15,394 nucleotides of DNA from JAEUIV01 sp033763795 (GCA_033763795.1 JANRJV010000084.1:1-15394), one strand, 5' to 3'; shown: positions 1 to 6,826, numbered from the stretch's first letter. A program made the numbers and translations. Notes: generated from the letters alone by a model not told the origin.

Positions 1-933
1 TTCGCGGTGCTGGGCGCGGTGCTGGCGTCGCCCGCGCTGCTGCCCGGGGCGGCGGGTTCGGCCGACGGCGGGGCAGCGGGCGCTCAACTGGCTTCGCTCA
101 CGGCGACGGGCGGGGCGGAGGCGATGAGCCCGCACGTGCGACTGGGCGTGCAGCTGGTGCTGGTGGTGGTGTGCATGTTCTTCGCGCGGACGTGGGCGAT
201 GCTGGTGAATCGCCTGGCGGACTGGCGCTTCGACCGCGGCAACCCGCGCACGGCGCGGCGTGCGGTCGCGTCGGGGCGGCTGTCCGCGGGGGCGGGATGG
301 GTCGTCGCGCTGGGGTCGGCGGCGGCGTTCGTGGCGGCGACGGGTGGGTTTGCGCTGCTGGGCAACTTCTGGCCGCTGACGCTGAGCGTGCCCGTGCTGG
401 CGTGGATCGCGCTGTACTCGTTCACGAAGCGGTTCACGCTGCTGTGCCACGTGTTTCTGGGGGCGGCGCTGGCGACCTCGCCCCTGGCGGCGGCGCTGGC
501 GATCGAGCCTGGGGCGCTGCTCGATGCCGCGCGTGCGGAAACGGGGCGGGCGCTGTGGCTGCTGGCGGGGTTCATCGTGCTGTGGGTCGCGGGGTTCGAT
601 GTGGCGTACGCGCTGCAGGATCTGGACTTCGATCGGCGGACGGGGCTGCACTCGATCCCGGCGGCGCTGGGCGTGCGCGGGGCGCTGTGGACGAGCCGGG
701 CGATGCACGCGGCGGGGTTCGCGCTGCTGGTGCTGGCGTGGCGGGCCGAGCCCCGGCTGGGGGCGATCTTCGGCGTCGCGGTCGGCGCGGCGGGGGTGCT
801 GCTGGTGATCGAGCACGCGGTGCTGGCGCGGCGCGGCGTGGCGGGGCTGCCGCTGGCGTTCTTCACGATCAACGGCGTGGTGTCGTGCGTGCTCGGCGCG
901 GCGGGGGTCGCGGGGGTTGCGCTGGCGAGCTAG
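1..933 (+). CDS. mqnP: UbiA-family polyprenyltransferase, MqnP-like (5' end outside window)
   Basis: An integral-membrane enzyme predicted to prenylate an aromatic quinone precursor. The frame is open from base 1 and the first residues (FAVLGAVLASP) match the first membrane helix of UbiA proteins, so the true start lies upstream. Counting from the codon at base 7, the first Asp-rich motif NRLADWRFD is at about residues 68-76, followed by NPRTARR. The second, DVAYALQDLDFDR, is at about 198-210, followed by GLHSIPAALG. These bind Mg-diphosphate of the prenyl donor. Several hydrophobic helices lie between and after them. The NRL.D...D..NPRTA.R and YTKRF/LCH signatures are closer to MqnP of the futalosine menaquinone route than to classical UbiA; that assignment is from family knowledge. 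An Ala/Gly-rich insert of about 30 residues follows helix 1. The next gene starts about 60 nt downstream on the same strand. Confidence 0.88.
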   Translation, partial: FAVLGAVLASPALLPGAAGSADGGAAGAQLASLTATGGAEAMSPHVRLGVQLVLVVVCMFFARTWAMLVNRLADWRFDRGNPRTARRAVASGRLSAGAGWVVALGSAAAFVAATGGFALLGNFWPLTLSVPVLAWIALYSFTKRFTLLCHVFLGAALATSPLAAALAIEPGALLDAARAETGRALWLLAGFIVLWVAGFDVAYALQDLDFDRRTGLHSIPAALGVRGALWTSRAMHAAGFALLVLAWRAEPRLGAIFGVAVGAAGVLLVIEHAVLARRGVAGLPLAFFTINGVVSCVLGAAGVAGVALAS

Positions 934-981
934 CGGGCCCCCGCTTCGGTGCCGCGGCGGCCCGGGCCCCGCGTCTGGGTC

Positions 982-987
982 TATTCT
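982..987 (+). promoter_or_regulatory. -10 box of a probably leaderless transcript (GbsR-type gene)
   Basis: TATTCT lies in otherwise GC-rich DNA with exactly 7 nt between it and the ATG at 995. No Shine-Dalgarno is visible. That spacing would place the transcription start at or next to the A of the ATG. No good -35 is seen. The same arrangement recurs at 4365 and 13297. Confidence 0.5.
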
Positions 988-994
988 ACGTTGC

Positions 995-1645
995 ATGTCG
1001 TCGAGCAACCCCGACCCCGTCATCCAGGCACAGGACCGGTTCATCGCCGCGTGGGGGCAGATGGGCGGTGCGTGGGGCATCAGCCGGACGATGGCGGAGG
1101 TCTTTGCGCTGCTGTACATCAGCGCGCAGCCGCTGTGCACGGACGACGTGATGGAGCGGCTGCAGATCTCGCGGGGGAACGCGTCGATGTCGCTGCGGGC
1201 GCTCCAGGAGTGGGGCATCTGCACGCGCGTGCATCGGCGGGGCGACCGCAAGGAGTATTTCGAGAGCGAGCACGACGTCTGGACCATCTTCAAGACGATC
1301 GCGCGCGAGCGGAAGAAGCGCGAGCTCGATCCCGTGGTGGCGGCGCTGTACGAGATCCGCGATCTGACGGGCGTGCGCGCCTCGGCGGGGGGCGCTCAGG
1401 GCGGGGCGGCGCGCGGAGCGGCCGCGGCCAGCGGGGTTCCCGCGGCGACGTCGGGCAACGGCGCGAAGAAGCCCGGAGCGGGCGGCGGCGGGGGCAGCGA
1501 GACGCCCGGCGTGACGAGCGTCACGGAACACAACGAGCGCATGGACGCCATGCTCGAGTTCATGACGGCGATGGACAAGATCGCCAGCCTGCTGCTGACG
1601 CCCGAGGGAGCGGGGCTCAGACGGGCGCTGGCGCTATTTGACTGA
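995..1645 (+). CDS. GbsR/MarR-type winged-helix transcriptional regulator
   Basis: A 216-aa DNA-binding protein. Residues 1-125 match the GbsR-like branch of MarR regulators. A winged helix-turn-helix spans about 30-92, with LLYISAQPLCTDDVMERL, the recognition helix SRGNASMSLRALQEWGI and the wing VHRRGDRKEYFE. Next come a Lys/Arg helix (RERKKRELD) and a low-complexity Gly/Ala linker (about 128-172). The C-terminal helix (ERMDAMLEFMTAMDKIASLL) probably dimerises. The Gly/Ala linker is unusual for the family. The ATG at 995 is chosen because homology begins there and a -10-like TATTCT sits 7 nt upstream. An upstream in-frame start would overlap the prenyltransferase gene and adds unrelated residues. 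Relatives repress osmolyte or efflux genes, but the target here is unknown. Confidence 0.9.
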   Translation: MSSSNPDPVIQAQDRFIAAWGQMGGAWGISRTMAEVFALLYISAQPLCTDDVMERLQISRGNASMSLRALQEWGICTRVHRRGDRKEYFESEHDVWTIFKTIARERKKRELDPVVAALYEIRDLTGVRASAGGAQGGAARGAAAASGVPAATSGNGAKKPGAGGGGGSETPGVTSVTEHNERMDAMLEFMTAMDKIASLLLTPEGAGLRRALALFD

Positions 1646-1765
1646 GCGAGCTTCGGCGCGGAGGCGCGGCGGCGTGCGCGGGAGCGCGGAATCGCGGATG
1701 CACAGCGTGCGCCGAGACAGGCTGCGCGGAAGCGAAGGTGCGCGGCCTGGCGCGGACGCGTGGCT

Positions 1766-2629
1766 TCAGCCGGCGCTCTTCTTGCCCATGACGAATCCGA
1801 CGCCCGCGAAGAGGAGCGTGGCGCCGGCGAGGATGCCGGCCCAGATGGCGGGGGCCATTTCGCCTCCCACGGACGCGAGGAAGGGGAGGGTCTGTCCCGC
1901 GAGGCCCATGGTGACGACGACGAGGGCGAGGACGAGAGCCGCGAGGGCGCCGAGGGCGAGCCCGCCACCCAGGCCGCTGCCCGCGCCGTCGTAGATCTCG
2001 ACGGGCCCGACGGCGACGGCGGGGGCTTCGGCGTCTGCGAGATCGGTGGGCGCCGCCTGGCCTTCGAAGAGGCCGCCGGTGGCGGCGGCGGTGGCGCCGG
2101 CGGAGGCTTCATCGCTCGGATAGAGCTCGTCAAGGAGGCCCTGGGCTCCGAGGGATGTGTCGTCGCTCTCGCGGGTGAGGTCCATGAGGCCCGAGCCCGA
2201 GCCCAGCGATTCGACCTGGAGGCTGGAGGGCTCGATGGCGGTCTCTGTGACCTGCGTGACGGCCGAGGGGTCGGCGAGTTCGAGCTCGTCGGCGTCGAAG
2301 ACGGGGATGCCGCTCTTTTCCTTTGGGCTCTCCTGCTGGAGGCGGGAGCCGCCGATCGAGCCGCCGATGGACCCGATGGAGCTGTCGGCGAGGCCGATGG
2401 AGCCCAGGGCGGTGCCGGCGCCGGTGTCGGCGAGCGGGATCATGCTGCTCATGTCGGAGGCGTGCTCGTCGTCGCCGGCGAGCACGTCGACCTGATCGAC
2501 CTTGAAGATGAGGCGGTCGCCGTCGCGGAACTCGGCGAGCTCGCCGCGGGAGGCCATCTGGCGGACTTCGTCGGGCGACTTCTTGAGCCGCTGGGCGGTC
2601 TCCTCGAGGCTATAGAACATCTTTGCCAT
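1766..2629 (-). CDS. HTH (MerR/excisionase-type) protein with acidic linker and two C-terminal membrane helices
   Basis: A 287-aa protein of unknown function. Residues 4-50 (FYSLEETAQRLKKSPDEVRQ followed by GELAEFRDGDRLIFKVDQVD) form a clear excisionase/MerR-like HTH with its wing. Residues 51-210 are low-complexity and acidic (Ser, Gly, Asp, Glu). Two hydrophobic segments follow at about 222-245 and 259-281, ending in MGKKSAG. This layout, a cytoplasmic HTH tethered to the membrane, recurs in planctomycete genomes (recollection, not searched). The ATG at 2629 starts the HTH domain directly, and GGAG lies about 11 nt upstream. The longer open frame upstream is Pro/Arg-rich and non-coding in style. 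The gene converges with the GbsR-type gene and could be a membrane-tethered regulator or a scaffold using the HTH fold for protein contacts. Confidence 0.85.
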   Translation of the reverse strand: MAKMFYSLEETAQRLKKSPDEVRQMASRGELAEFRDGDRLIFKVDQVDVLAGDDEHASDMSSMIPLADTGAGTALGSIGLADSSIGSIGGSIGGSRLQQESPKEKSGIPVFDADELELADPSAVTQVTETAIEPSSLQVESLGSGSGLMDLTRESDDTSLGAQGLLDELYPSDEASAGATAAATGGLFEGQAAPTDLADAEAPAVAVGPVEIYDGAGSGLGGGLALGALAALVLALVVVTMGLAGQTLPFLASVGGEMAPAIWAGILAGATLLFAGVGFVMGKKSAG

Positions 2630-2711
2630 GTCAGCGGTCTCCGGCAGGGGCCGCGGTCGCGGGAAGCGGCGGCGCAGAACGACTGTGTGAGGGTCCGACC
2701 AGCAGCGACAT

Positions 2712-2717
2712 CTTATA
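2712..2717 (-). promoter_or_regulatory. possible -10 for the HTH-membrane gene
   Basis: On the minus strand TATAAG (within GTATAAGATG) is the only AT-rich hexamer in a GC-rich stretch, 82 nt upstream of the ATG at 2629. No convincing -35 is visible, so this is tentative. Confidence 0.3.
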
Positions 2718-2865
2718 CGCAGGGCGGGGAAAGCGGGATCGGGGCGCTCCGGGGTGTGGGCTCGGGGCGGGCGACCGGGGGGGGTCGGGGGGCCGGTGGT
2801 TGGCGGTCCGGGGGGCCGGGGGCCGGGGAGCAGATGCGGCGAAGAGCGGCGGGGATCTGGCGCCC

Positions 2866-2900
2866 AAAAAGCGAGAGGGGCCGGCATGGCTGCCGGCCCC
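2866..2900 (-). terminator. intrinsic terminator, minus strand
   Basis: A perfect 10-bp stem (GGGGCCGGCA at 2877-2886 pairing with TGCCGGCCCC at 2891-2900) with a 4-nt loop. On the minus strand it is followed by TCTCGCTTTTTGGG, so the T-run starts a few nt after the stem. It lies about 150 nt after the stop of the Lys-rich peptide gene and before the HTH-membrane gene, so it probably ends the peptide transcript. Confidence 0.7.
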
Positions 2901-2913
2901 GTCATCGTTGTGG

Positions 2914-3053
2914 CGCTCTAAGAGCGGGATACGCCCGCTCCGTTTTCCAGGTCGGCGAGGATTCGCCGACGTTCGACCCCGGCCTCCCGGAACCCTTGGA
3001 ACTCCGAACTGTGACGTCCGGACTCCTTGGTCCCCCCGGAGTCGTTCGGTCAC
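2914..3053 (-). other. hairpin-rich 3' region of the Lys-rich peptide gene
   Basis: Between the peptide stop codon and its terminator there are several perfect or near-perfect stems. GTCGGCGA/TCGCCGAC (2951-2958 and 2963-2970) has a 4-nt loop. GAGCGGG/CCCGCTC (2922-2928 and 2934-2940) has a 5-nt loop and overlaps a competing near-palindrome, CGCTCT-A-AGAGCG (2914-2926). An imperfect stem closes GTGAC (3011-3015) with GTCAC (3049-3053) and includes GACTCC/GGAGTC (3021-3026 and 3038-3043), reaching into the stop codon. No ORF is convincing here. It could be a stabilising 3' UTR or a 3'-derived small RNA; no known RNA family is recognised. Confidence 0.5.
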
Positions 3054-3163
3054 ATCATCATGGTCTTCTTGGAGACCTTGCGACGGGCCTTCTTCTTGGA
3101 ACCCTTCTTCTTCGTAGCTTTCTTCTTCGAGCCCTTCTTCTTCGTGGCACGCTTCTTGGCCAT
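3050..3163 (-). CDS. 37-aa Lys-rich histone-like peptide
   Basis: A very basic peptide, about half Lys, with no hydrophobic core. Residues 6-25 are two exact copies of a 10-residue unit (ATKKKGSKKK), followed by ARRKVSKKTMMM. The DNA shows the matching 30-nt period. The composition resembles the Lys-rich tails of bacterial H1-like proteins (Hc1/Hc2, AlgP), so nonspecific binding to DNA or RNA is the likely role, by inference from composition only. The ATG at 3163 is preceded by GAGGAGG with 5-nt spacing, the strongest ribosome site in the window, and a promoter lies about 80 nt upstream. The transcript ends in a hairpin-rich 3' region with an intrinsic terminator. Strong expression signals make this a real gene despite its size. 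The three terminal Met residues are odd. A ribosomal-protein-like or spore-type DNA binder is an alternative. Confidence 0.8.
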   Translation of the reverse strand: MAKKRATKKKGSKKKATKKKGSKKKARRKVSKKTMMM

Positions 3164-3168
3164 GGGAA

Positions 3169-3175
3169 CCTCCTC
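3169..3175 (-). promoter_or_regulatory. strong Shine-Dalgarno of the Lys-rich peptide
   Basis: GAGGAGG on the minus strand, 5 nt before the ATG at 3163. It sets the start of the 37-aa gene against the longer frame beginning further upstream. Just 5' of it, a small stem (CAAG/CTTG, about 3179-3193) could shade the site. Confidence 0.75.
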
Positions 3176-3242
3176 GTTCAAGTTCGGAGCTTGAGGATGG
3201 ACGAGAGCGAGAAGCGCCACACCGCTCGTCCTCGTCCGATGC

Positions 3243-3272
3243 ACTGTACTTGTATCGGAGCAAGCGGGTCAA
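3243..3272 (-). promoter_or_regulatory. sigma-70-type promoter of the Lys-rich peptide
   Basis: On the minus strand TTGACC (3267-3272) and TACAGT (3243-3248) are separated by 18 nt. This predicts a 5' leader of about 75 nt before the ATG at 3163. It is one of the few places in the window with both hexamers. Confidence 0.55.
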
Positions 3273-3536
3273 GCTCTTGATCGATCTTGCGCGACGACAC
3301 TACGGATGGTGGTGACGCTCGCTGCGGCGCGCCCGACGCGCGGCGATGCCATCGCGAGCGCGCACGCAGGATCATCGCCATCGGCCCGCGCGAGCGCGCG
3401 GCGCGTGCATCTGACTGCCGGAGTCTGGTGCGGCGGCGGGGCGGCGCGGACGCTGGGCGGAGCGCGTCGCCGCGGCCCGTGATCGCGTGATTCCGCCGAA
3501 TTTTCGGGGCGTTACGGGAGTGACCGGTCGCGGGGG
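3273..3536 (-). other. non-coding stretch, nothing recognised
   Basis: Together with the leader and promoter at 3164-3272 this forms a gap of about 370 nt between two minus-strand genes. Short open frames exist on both strands but they are Arg-rich, lack ribosome sites and resemble no family. A short palindrome, CCGAAAATTCGG near 3496, is the only local structure and lacks a T-run, so no terminator is claimed for the gene at 3537-4112. Confidence 0.4.
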
Positions 3537-4112
3537 TCAGGGCGCGTCGGCGGCGGAGGACGCCGCGTCGGCCTGAGCGTTGGGCTTGTGTGCTCGCGGC
3601 TTGTTGAGGCGGGCGCGCAGGTCGCGTTCGATGGTTGCGCCACCGCCGAAGAGCGCCTCGACGCGCGTGCCGTTGATGGTGTTGTAGAGCTCGACGGCTT
3701 CGGCGTCGGTCACTCGGGGGCCGACCCGCGCGCGGACGATTCCGGTCGCCGGGTTGTACCAGTAGGCGGCGACGTGACGGCTGACGGCCTGGCGGATGGC
3801 GGGGTCGGCGAGCTGGGCCTCGTAGCTGGAGGCGATCTCGACCCACGGATAATCAGAGGGGACATAGGGGTTGAGGGGCACCTCGCCGCTGAACCACGCG
3901 GGATCGATGGTGACGGGCCAGCCCCGGCTGTTGAGCGTGGTGCCATCGGTCGCGGCGCGAATGCGGACCTGGCGCTGCAGGGCGTCCAGCGATTCGATCG
4001 CCCGGGCCAGACGCTGGGCCTCACGCTGCTCGCCCGAGGCGGTGACCCAGAGCACGGCACCGGTGGACGCGAGCATCAAGACGACAAGAAGGGGCCAGAT
4101 CCATGATCTCAC
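3537..4112 (-). CDS. membrane-anchored protein, weakly pseudopilin-like
   Basis: A 191-aa protein with one N-terminal membrane segment (WIWPLLVVLMLASTGAVLWV, residues about 4-23), no Cys lipobox, and a mainly extracytoplasmic body. A helix (about 27-52, REAQRLARAIESLDALQRQV) follows the anchor, then GEVPLNPYVPSDYPWVEI and AAYWYNPATGIVRARVGP. The sequence of anchor, long helix, 'NP' loop and 'W/Y-YNPATG.VRARV' strand is reminiscent of type II secretion or type IV pilin-like minor subunits, but there is no prepilin peptidase motif (G/A-F-T-x-x-E). Function is therefore unknown. The tail (170-191) is Ala-rich. The GTG start at 4112 has GGGAG 8 nt upstream and directly begins the anchor. It is divergent from the M16 gene, with 265 nt between them that hold no clear promoter for this gene. 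Confidence 0.75.
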   Translation of the reverse strand: MRSWIWPLLVVLMLASTGAVLWVTASGEQREAQRLARAIESLDALQRQVRIRAATDGTTLNSRGWPVTIDPAWFSGEVPLNPYVPSDYPWVEIASSYEAQLADPAIRQAVSRHVAAYWYNPATGIVRARVGPRVTDAEAVELYNTINGTRVEALFGGGATIERDLRARLNKPRAHKPNAQADAASSAADAP

Positions 4113-4364
4113 GGCATGATCTCCCGCTGCCGGCGGCGTGCCCGGAAGGGTGCGCCGCACGAGGCGCCCCGCGTGGTGAATGTCCGTTTGCGGGTGGGAT
4201 GAAACCAGCGGGGGCCGGGTGCGAGGGCCCGGGGAGCGCCGCGTATGCGGGCTGTGCGGAAGATGCGGGCGCGGCGGCGCCAGCGGCGGCCGAGAATCAT
4301 GGAGCGGGCGCGACGGGCGAGGGTGACGGGGGAGGGCGATGGGCGGGCCCGCGGCCGGTGGCCC

Positions 4365-4370
4365 TAGACT
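4365..4370 (+). promoter_or_regulatory. -10 box of a probably leaderless transcript (M16 gene)
   Basis: TAGACT with exactly 7 nt before the ATG at 4378 and no Shine-Dalgarno. This is the same geometry as at 982. No recognisable -35 hexamer lies at the usual distance. Confidence 0.5.
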
Positions 4371-4377
4371 CGCCCGC

Positions 4378-5691
4378 ATGCCGCCGATCACAACTATCAC
4401 GCTGGAATGCGGACTGCCCCTGCTGTGTGAGACGATCCCGGGTGTGCGTTCGGCGGGAGTGACGTGGCTGTTGCCCGCGGGCACGGCGCGGGAGCCGGCG
4501 GGCCGGCTGGGTCTCGGGGCGATGTGGGCCGAGCTGCTGATGCGGGGGGCGGGGGATCTGGACTCGCGGGCCCAGGCCGACGCCTTCGACGCGCTGGGCG
4601 TCTCGCGGGGCACGGGGGTCGAGACGTTCCACGTGTCTGTGACGGCGACGCTGCTGGGCTCGCGTCTGGCGGGCGCGCTGCCCCTGCTGGTGGACATGGT
4701 GCGGCGTCCGCGGATGGACGGGGCGAGCGTCGAGCCGGCGCGCGACCTGTGCATGCAGTCGATCGAGAGCCTGCAGGACGACCCGCCCGAGCGGCTGATG
4801 CTGCTGCTCAAGCAGCTCCACGCGCCGGAGCCCATCAACCGCTCGGCGCTGGGCACGATGGAGGGTCTGCAGGCGATCACGGCGGACGAGCTGCTGCCCG
4901 AATGGCGCGCGCGGGCCGTCCCCGCGCCGCCCACGGGCGGATCGGCGGAGGGATCTGCTTCGGCCGAGGCGGGGCTGCTGGGCGGCGGGGCGGTGCTGGC
5001 GATCGCGGGCGATGTTGATCCGGCGGCGGTGGCGCGGCAGCTCGACGGTCTGCTCAAGGGATGGTCGGGGTCGGCGCAGCCCGTGGCGTGGACGCCCCGG
5101 CAGCGGCTGAACCCCGCGCAGCCGGCGTATCACCACGAACAGGACAAGACCAACCAGGTGCACATCGCGCTCGCGTACGACGGCCCGAGCGAGCGCGACC
5201 CGAGCGCCTGGCCCGAGCGTCTGGCGACGGCGGTCTTGAGCCAGGGGATGGGCAGCCGCCTTTTCACTGAGGTGCGCGAGAAGCGCGGCCTGTGCTACAG
5301 CGTCTCGACCTCCTACAGCACGGACGCGGCCTTCGGGCGCAGCGTGGCCTACGTCGGGACGACGCCCGAGAAGGCGCAGCAGAGCCTGGACGTGCTGCTT
5401 GCTGAGCTGCGGCGCATCCGCACCGCCGAGGGGGCGGTGACGAGCGAGGAGTTCGCGCGGGCGGTGACGGGGATGAAGAGCAAGCTGGTGATGAGCGGCG
5501 AGAGCTCGTCGGCGCGGGCTGCGGCGCTGGCCCGCGACTGGCACAGGCTGGGCCGCCCCCGCTCGCTGGACGAGATGGCCCGGGCGATCGACCGGCTGAC
5601 GCTCGAGGACGTGAACCGCTGGCTCGCCTCCGGGCCGGCGCTCAGCGGCGCGACCATCGTCACGCTGGGGCCCGCGGCATTGCGGGCCTGA
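4378..5691 (+). CDS. M16-family (insulinase/processing-peptidase-like) protein without the zinc motif
   Basis: A 437-aa protein of the usual size for single-chain M16B members, with the two-lobe layout. In the N-terminal lobe the region normally holding HxxEH is GLGAMWAELLMRG (about 45-56). Aligned by eye, both His and the catalytic Glu are replaced (A48, A51, E52), and the distal Glu before DDP (about 134-136) is also not conserved. The C-terminal lobe keeps the family hallmark GSRLFTEVREKRGLCYSVS (about 292-310), which contacts substrate in active relatives. It thus resembles the inactive partner of heterodimeric M16 enzymes (such as mitochondrial alpha-MPP or PqqG-type subunits) and may assist an active M16 encoded elsewhere; none is in the window. 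No signal peptide is seen, so it is probably cytoplasmic. ATG 4378 is supported by homology and the -10 box upstream. Confidence 0.9.
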   Translation: MPPITTITLECGLPLLCETIPGVRSAGVTWLLPAGTAREPAGRLGLGAMWAELLMRGAGDLDSRAQADAFDALGVSRGTGVETFHVSVTATLLGSRLAGALPLLVDMVRRPRMDGASVEPARDLCMQSIESLQDDPPERLMLLLKQLHAPEPINRSALGTMEGLQAITADELLPEWRARAVPAPPTGGSAEGSASAEAGLLGGGAVLAIAGDVDPAAVARQLDGLLKGWSGSAQPVAWTPRQRLNPAQPAYHHEQDKTNQVHIALAYDGPSERDPSAWPERLATAVLSQGMGSRLFTEVREKRGLCYSVSTSYSTDAAFGRSVAYVGTTPEKAQQSLDVLLAELRRIRTAEGAVTSEEFARAVTGMKSKLVMSGESSSARAAALARDWHRLGRPRSLDEMARAIDRLTLEDVNRWLASGPALSGATIVTLGPAALRA

Positions 5692-5786
5692 GAAGACGCC
5701 TCAGCGCGCCGGCCGGACGAGCGCTCAGGGGCAGACGGGCGTTTCCGCATTTCCCTCGTCGCAGGCGGCTTACCGGGGAGGGTCCG

Positions 5787-6719
5787 TCAAGGGTTGTTTT
5801 CGGCACGCCGCGCTGCTGCAGGCGCGAGGGGCCTGACGGCTCGCACGACGCAGACGGCGGCGTACATACCGGCGACCTCTTCGCGCTCGACCACGCGCGG
5901 GGCGAAGGCGGGGTTCAATGGCTGGAGCCTGATGCGCTCGGGACCGCCTTGCGCGTCCTTCTCGAAGTAGACGCGCTTGAAGGTCGTCTCGGCGTCGCGT
6001 TCGAAGCGCACGAAGCAGTCGCTGCCCGGCGGCGTGGGCGCCTTGGGGCTGAAGACCACGACGTCGCCCTCCAGGTACGCGGGCTCCATGCTGCTGCCCA
6101 CGACGCGGGCGGCGAAGGCGTCCGGATCGTGCACGTCGGGGACGCTGACGTACTCGTCGGCGATGCGCGCTGGGTAGCCCAGGTCGGTGAACTCCGTGGG
6201 ATATCCCGCGGCGACCCTGTTGATCACGGGGACCTGCAGGGGCAGCACGCCGCGCACGCCCCGGGGCTCGCCGCCCCATCCCCCCCACTGCTCGGCGTGC
6301 GGCTGATCGGCGTGGGCGGGCCGGGCGCTCGTCGCGCCGGGCGCGGGCGGGCCCTGCGCATCGATGTCCGCGACGAGGCGCTGCAGCTCGCCCGAGCGGT
6401 GCAGCGCGTCGATTCCCTGCAGCGAGAGCAGATGAGCGAGGCGGCGCGCCTTGTGCTGCCGGGTTTCGAGGTCGAGCACGCGGCGTTTGACGTGCGCGGG
6501 AGTGAGGGCCCAGTCCCCCACCGAAACGAGTGTGCCCGGCTCCAGCCTCAGAGCGCCCTCGAGCTTCTCGAGCAGCTCGCGCGAGGGCGGGTTGTCGCGG
6601 CGGTCGTTCTCGATCGATGAGAGATAGCCCCGGGTGCAGCCGATGATGTCGGCGACCTGCTGGAGCGTGAGTGCGACCTCACGTCTTCGTGCGCGGATGA
6701 TGGCTCCGAGTGTTGACAT
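5787..6719 (-). CDS. XRE HTH-S24 peptidase repressor (CI/LexA type)
   Basis: A 310-aa self-cleaving repressor by architecture. An XRE-type HTH spans about 4-62 (TLQQVADIIGCTRGYLSSIE). A linker with a low-complexity stretch (about 122-150) leads to the S24 domain. There, VINRVAAGYP carries the Ala171-Gly172 cleavage site, GSSMEPAYLEGD holds the catalytic Ser210, and TTFKRVYFE holds Lys248. Because site and dyad are all present, RecA-stimulated autocleavage upon DNA damage is expected, as in lambda CI and LexA. The HTH family is phage-type rather than LexA's winged helix. It is divergent from the operon that ends in a terminase gene, with 152 nt between, so it probably represses that operon and itself. 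ATG 6719 begins the HTH; ATG 6755 would add 12 residues. Neither has a good Shine-Dalgarno. It converges with the M16 gene. Confidence 0.9.
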   Translation of the reverse strand: MSTLGAIIRARRREVALTLQQVADIIGCTRGYLSSIENDRRDNPPSRELLEKLEGALRLEPGTLVSVGDWALTPAHVKRRVLDLETRQHKARRLAHLLSLQGIDALHRSGELQRLVADIDAQGPPAPGATSARPAHADQPHAEQWGGWGGEPRGVRGVLPLQVPVINRVAAGYPTEFTDLGYPARIADEYVSVPDVHDPDAFAARVVGSSMEPAYLEGDVVVFSPKAPTPPGSDCFVRFERDAETTFKRVYFEKDAQGGPERIRLQPLNPAFAPRVVEREEVAGMYAAVCVVRAVRPLAPAAARRAENNP

Positions 6720-6752
6720 CGCCGCTGGTTGCGCGCTCGTTCGCGGAGATAC

Positions 6753-6826
6753 CATACAAAACCCTTGCAAACGGTCATCTGGTGAGTAAAAGTCTGTCGA
6801 CAAAGTTTACTGATGAGTGTACACAC
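6753..6826. promoter_or_regulatory. divergent promoter/operator region of the repressor-terminase island
   Basis: This AT-richer segment holds nested palindromes: AGTAAA (6785-6790) with TTTACT (6806-6811), TGTCGACA (6795-6802) centred almost at the same point, and GTGTACAC (6817-6824). The last two share a TGT..ACA form and are candidate repressor operators. On the plus strand TTGCAA (6765-6770) and TAAAAG (6787-6792), 16 nt apart, could be a promoter overlapped by the first palindrome. On the minus strand TATGGT (6751-6756) could serve as the repressor -10. Exact promoters are uncertain. Confidence 0.45.

Noticed and set aside
2912..2990. tRNA-like look (GTTCGACCC near hairpins)
   Set aside because: The stems around the TTCGA do not pair as a T-arm and no 7-bp acceptor stem or anticodon arm could be drawn on either strand.
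1760..3280. A long plus-strand open frame opposite the HTH-membrane gene
   Set aside because: Its Asp/Gly-rich translation mirrors the real gene, lacks a ribosome site and runs through the hairpins, terminator and leader of minus-strand genes.
3287..3490. A 67-codon plus-strand frame in the intergenic gap
   Set aside because: It is Arg-rich with no ribosome site or recognisable motif, and overlapping frames of equal quality exist on the other strand.
4297..5544. Long minus-strand frame opposite the M16 gene
   Set aside because: It is His/Arg/Pro-rich shadow sequence; the plus strand carries the conserved M16 motif.
5692..5786. Terminator between the convergent M16 and repressor genes
   Set aside because: Only short stems such as CTGAG/CTCAG are present and no T-run follows them on either strand.
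6720..6755. Upstream ATG 6755 as the repressor start
   Set aside because: It adds 12 residues before the HTH, and the -10-like TATGGT at 6751-6756 would overlap it; 6719 is kept, although neither start has a good ribosome site.
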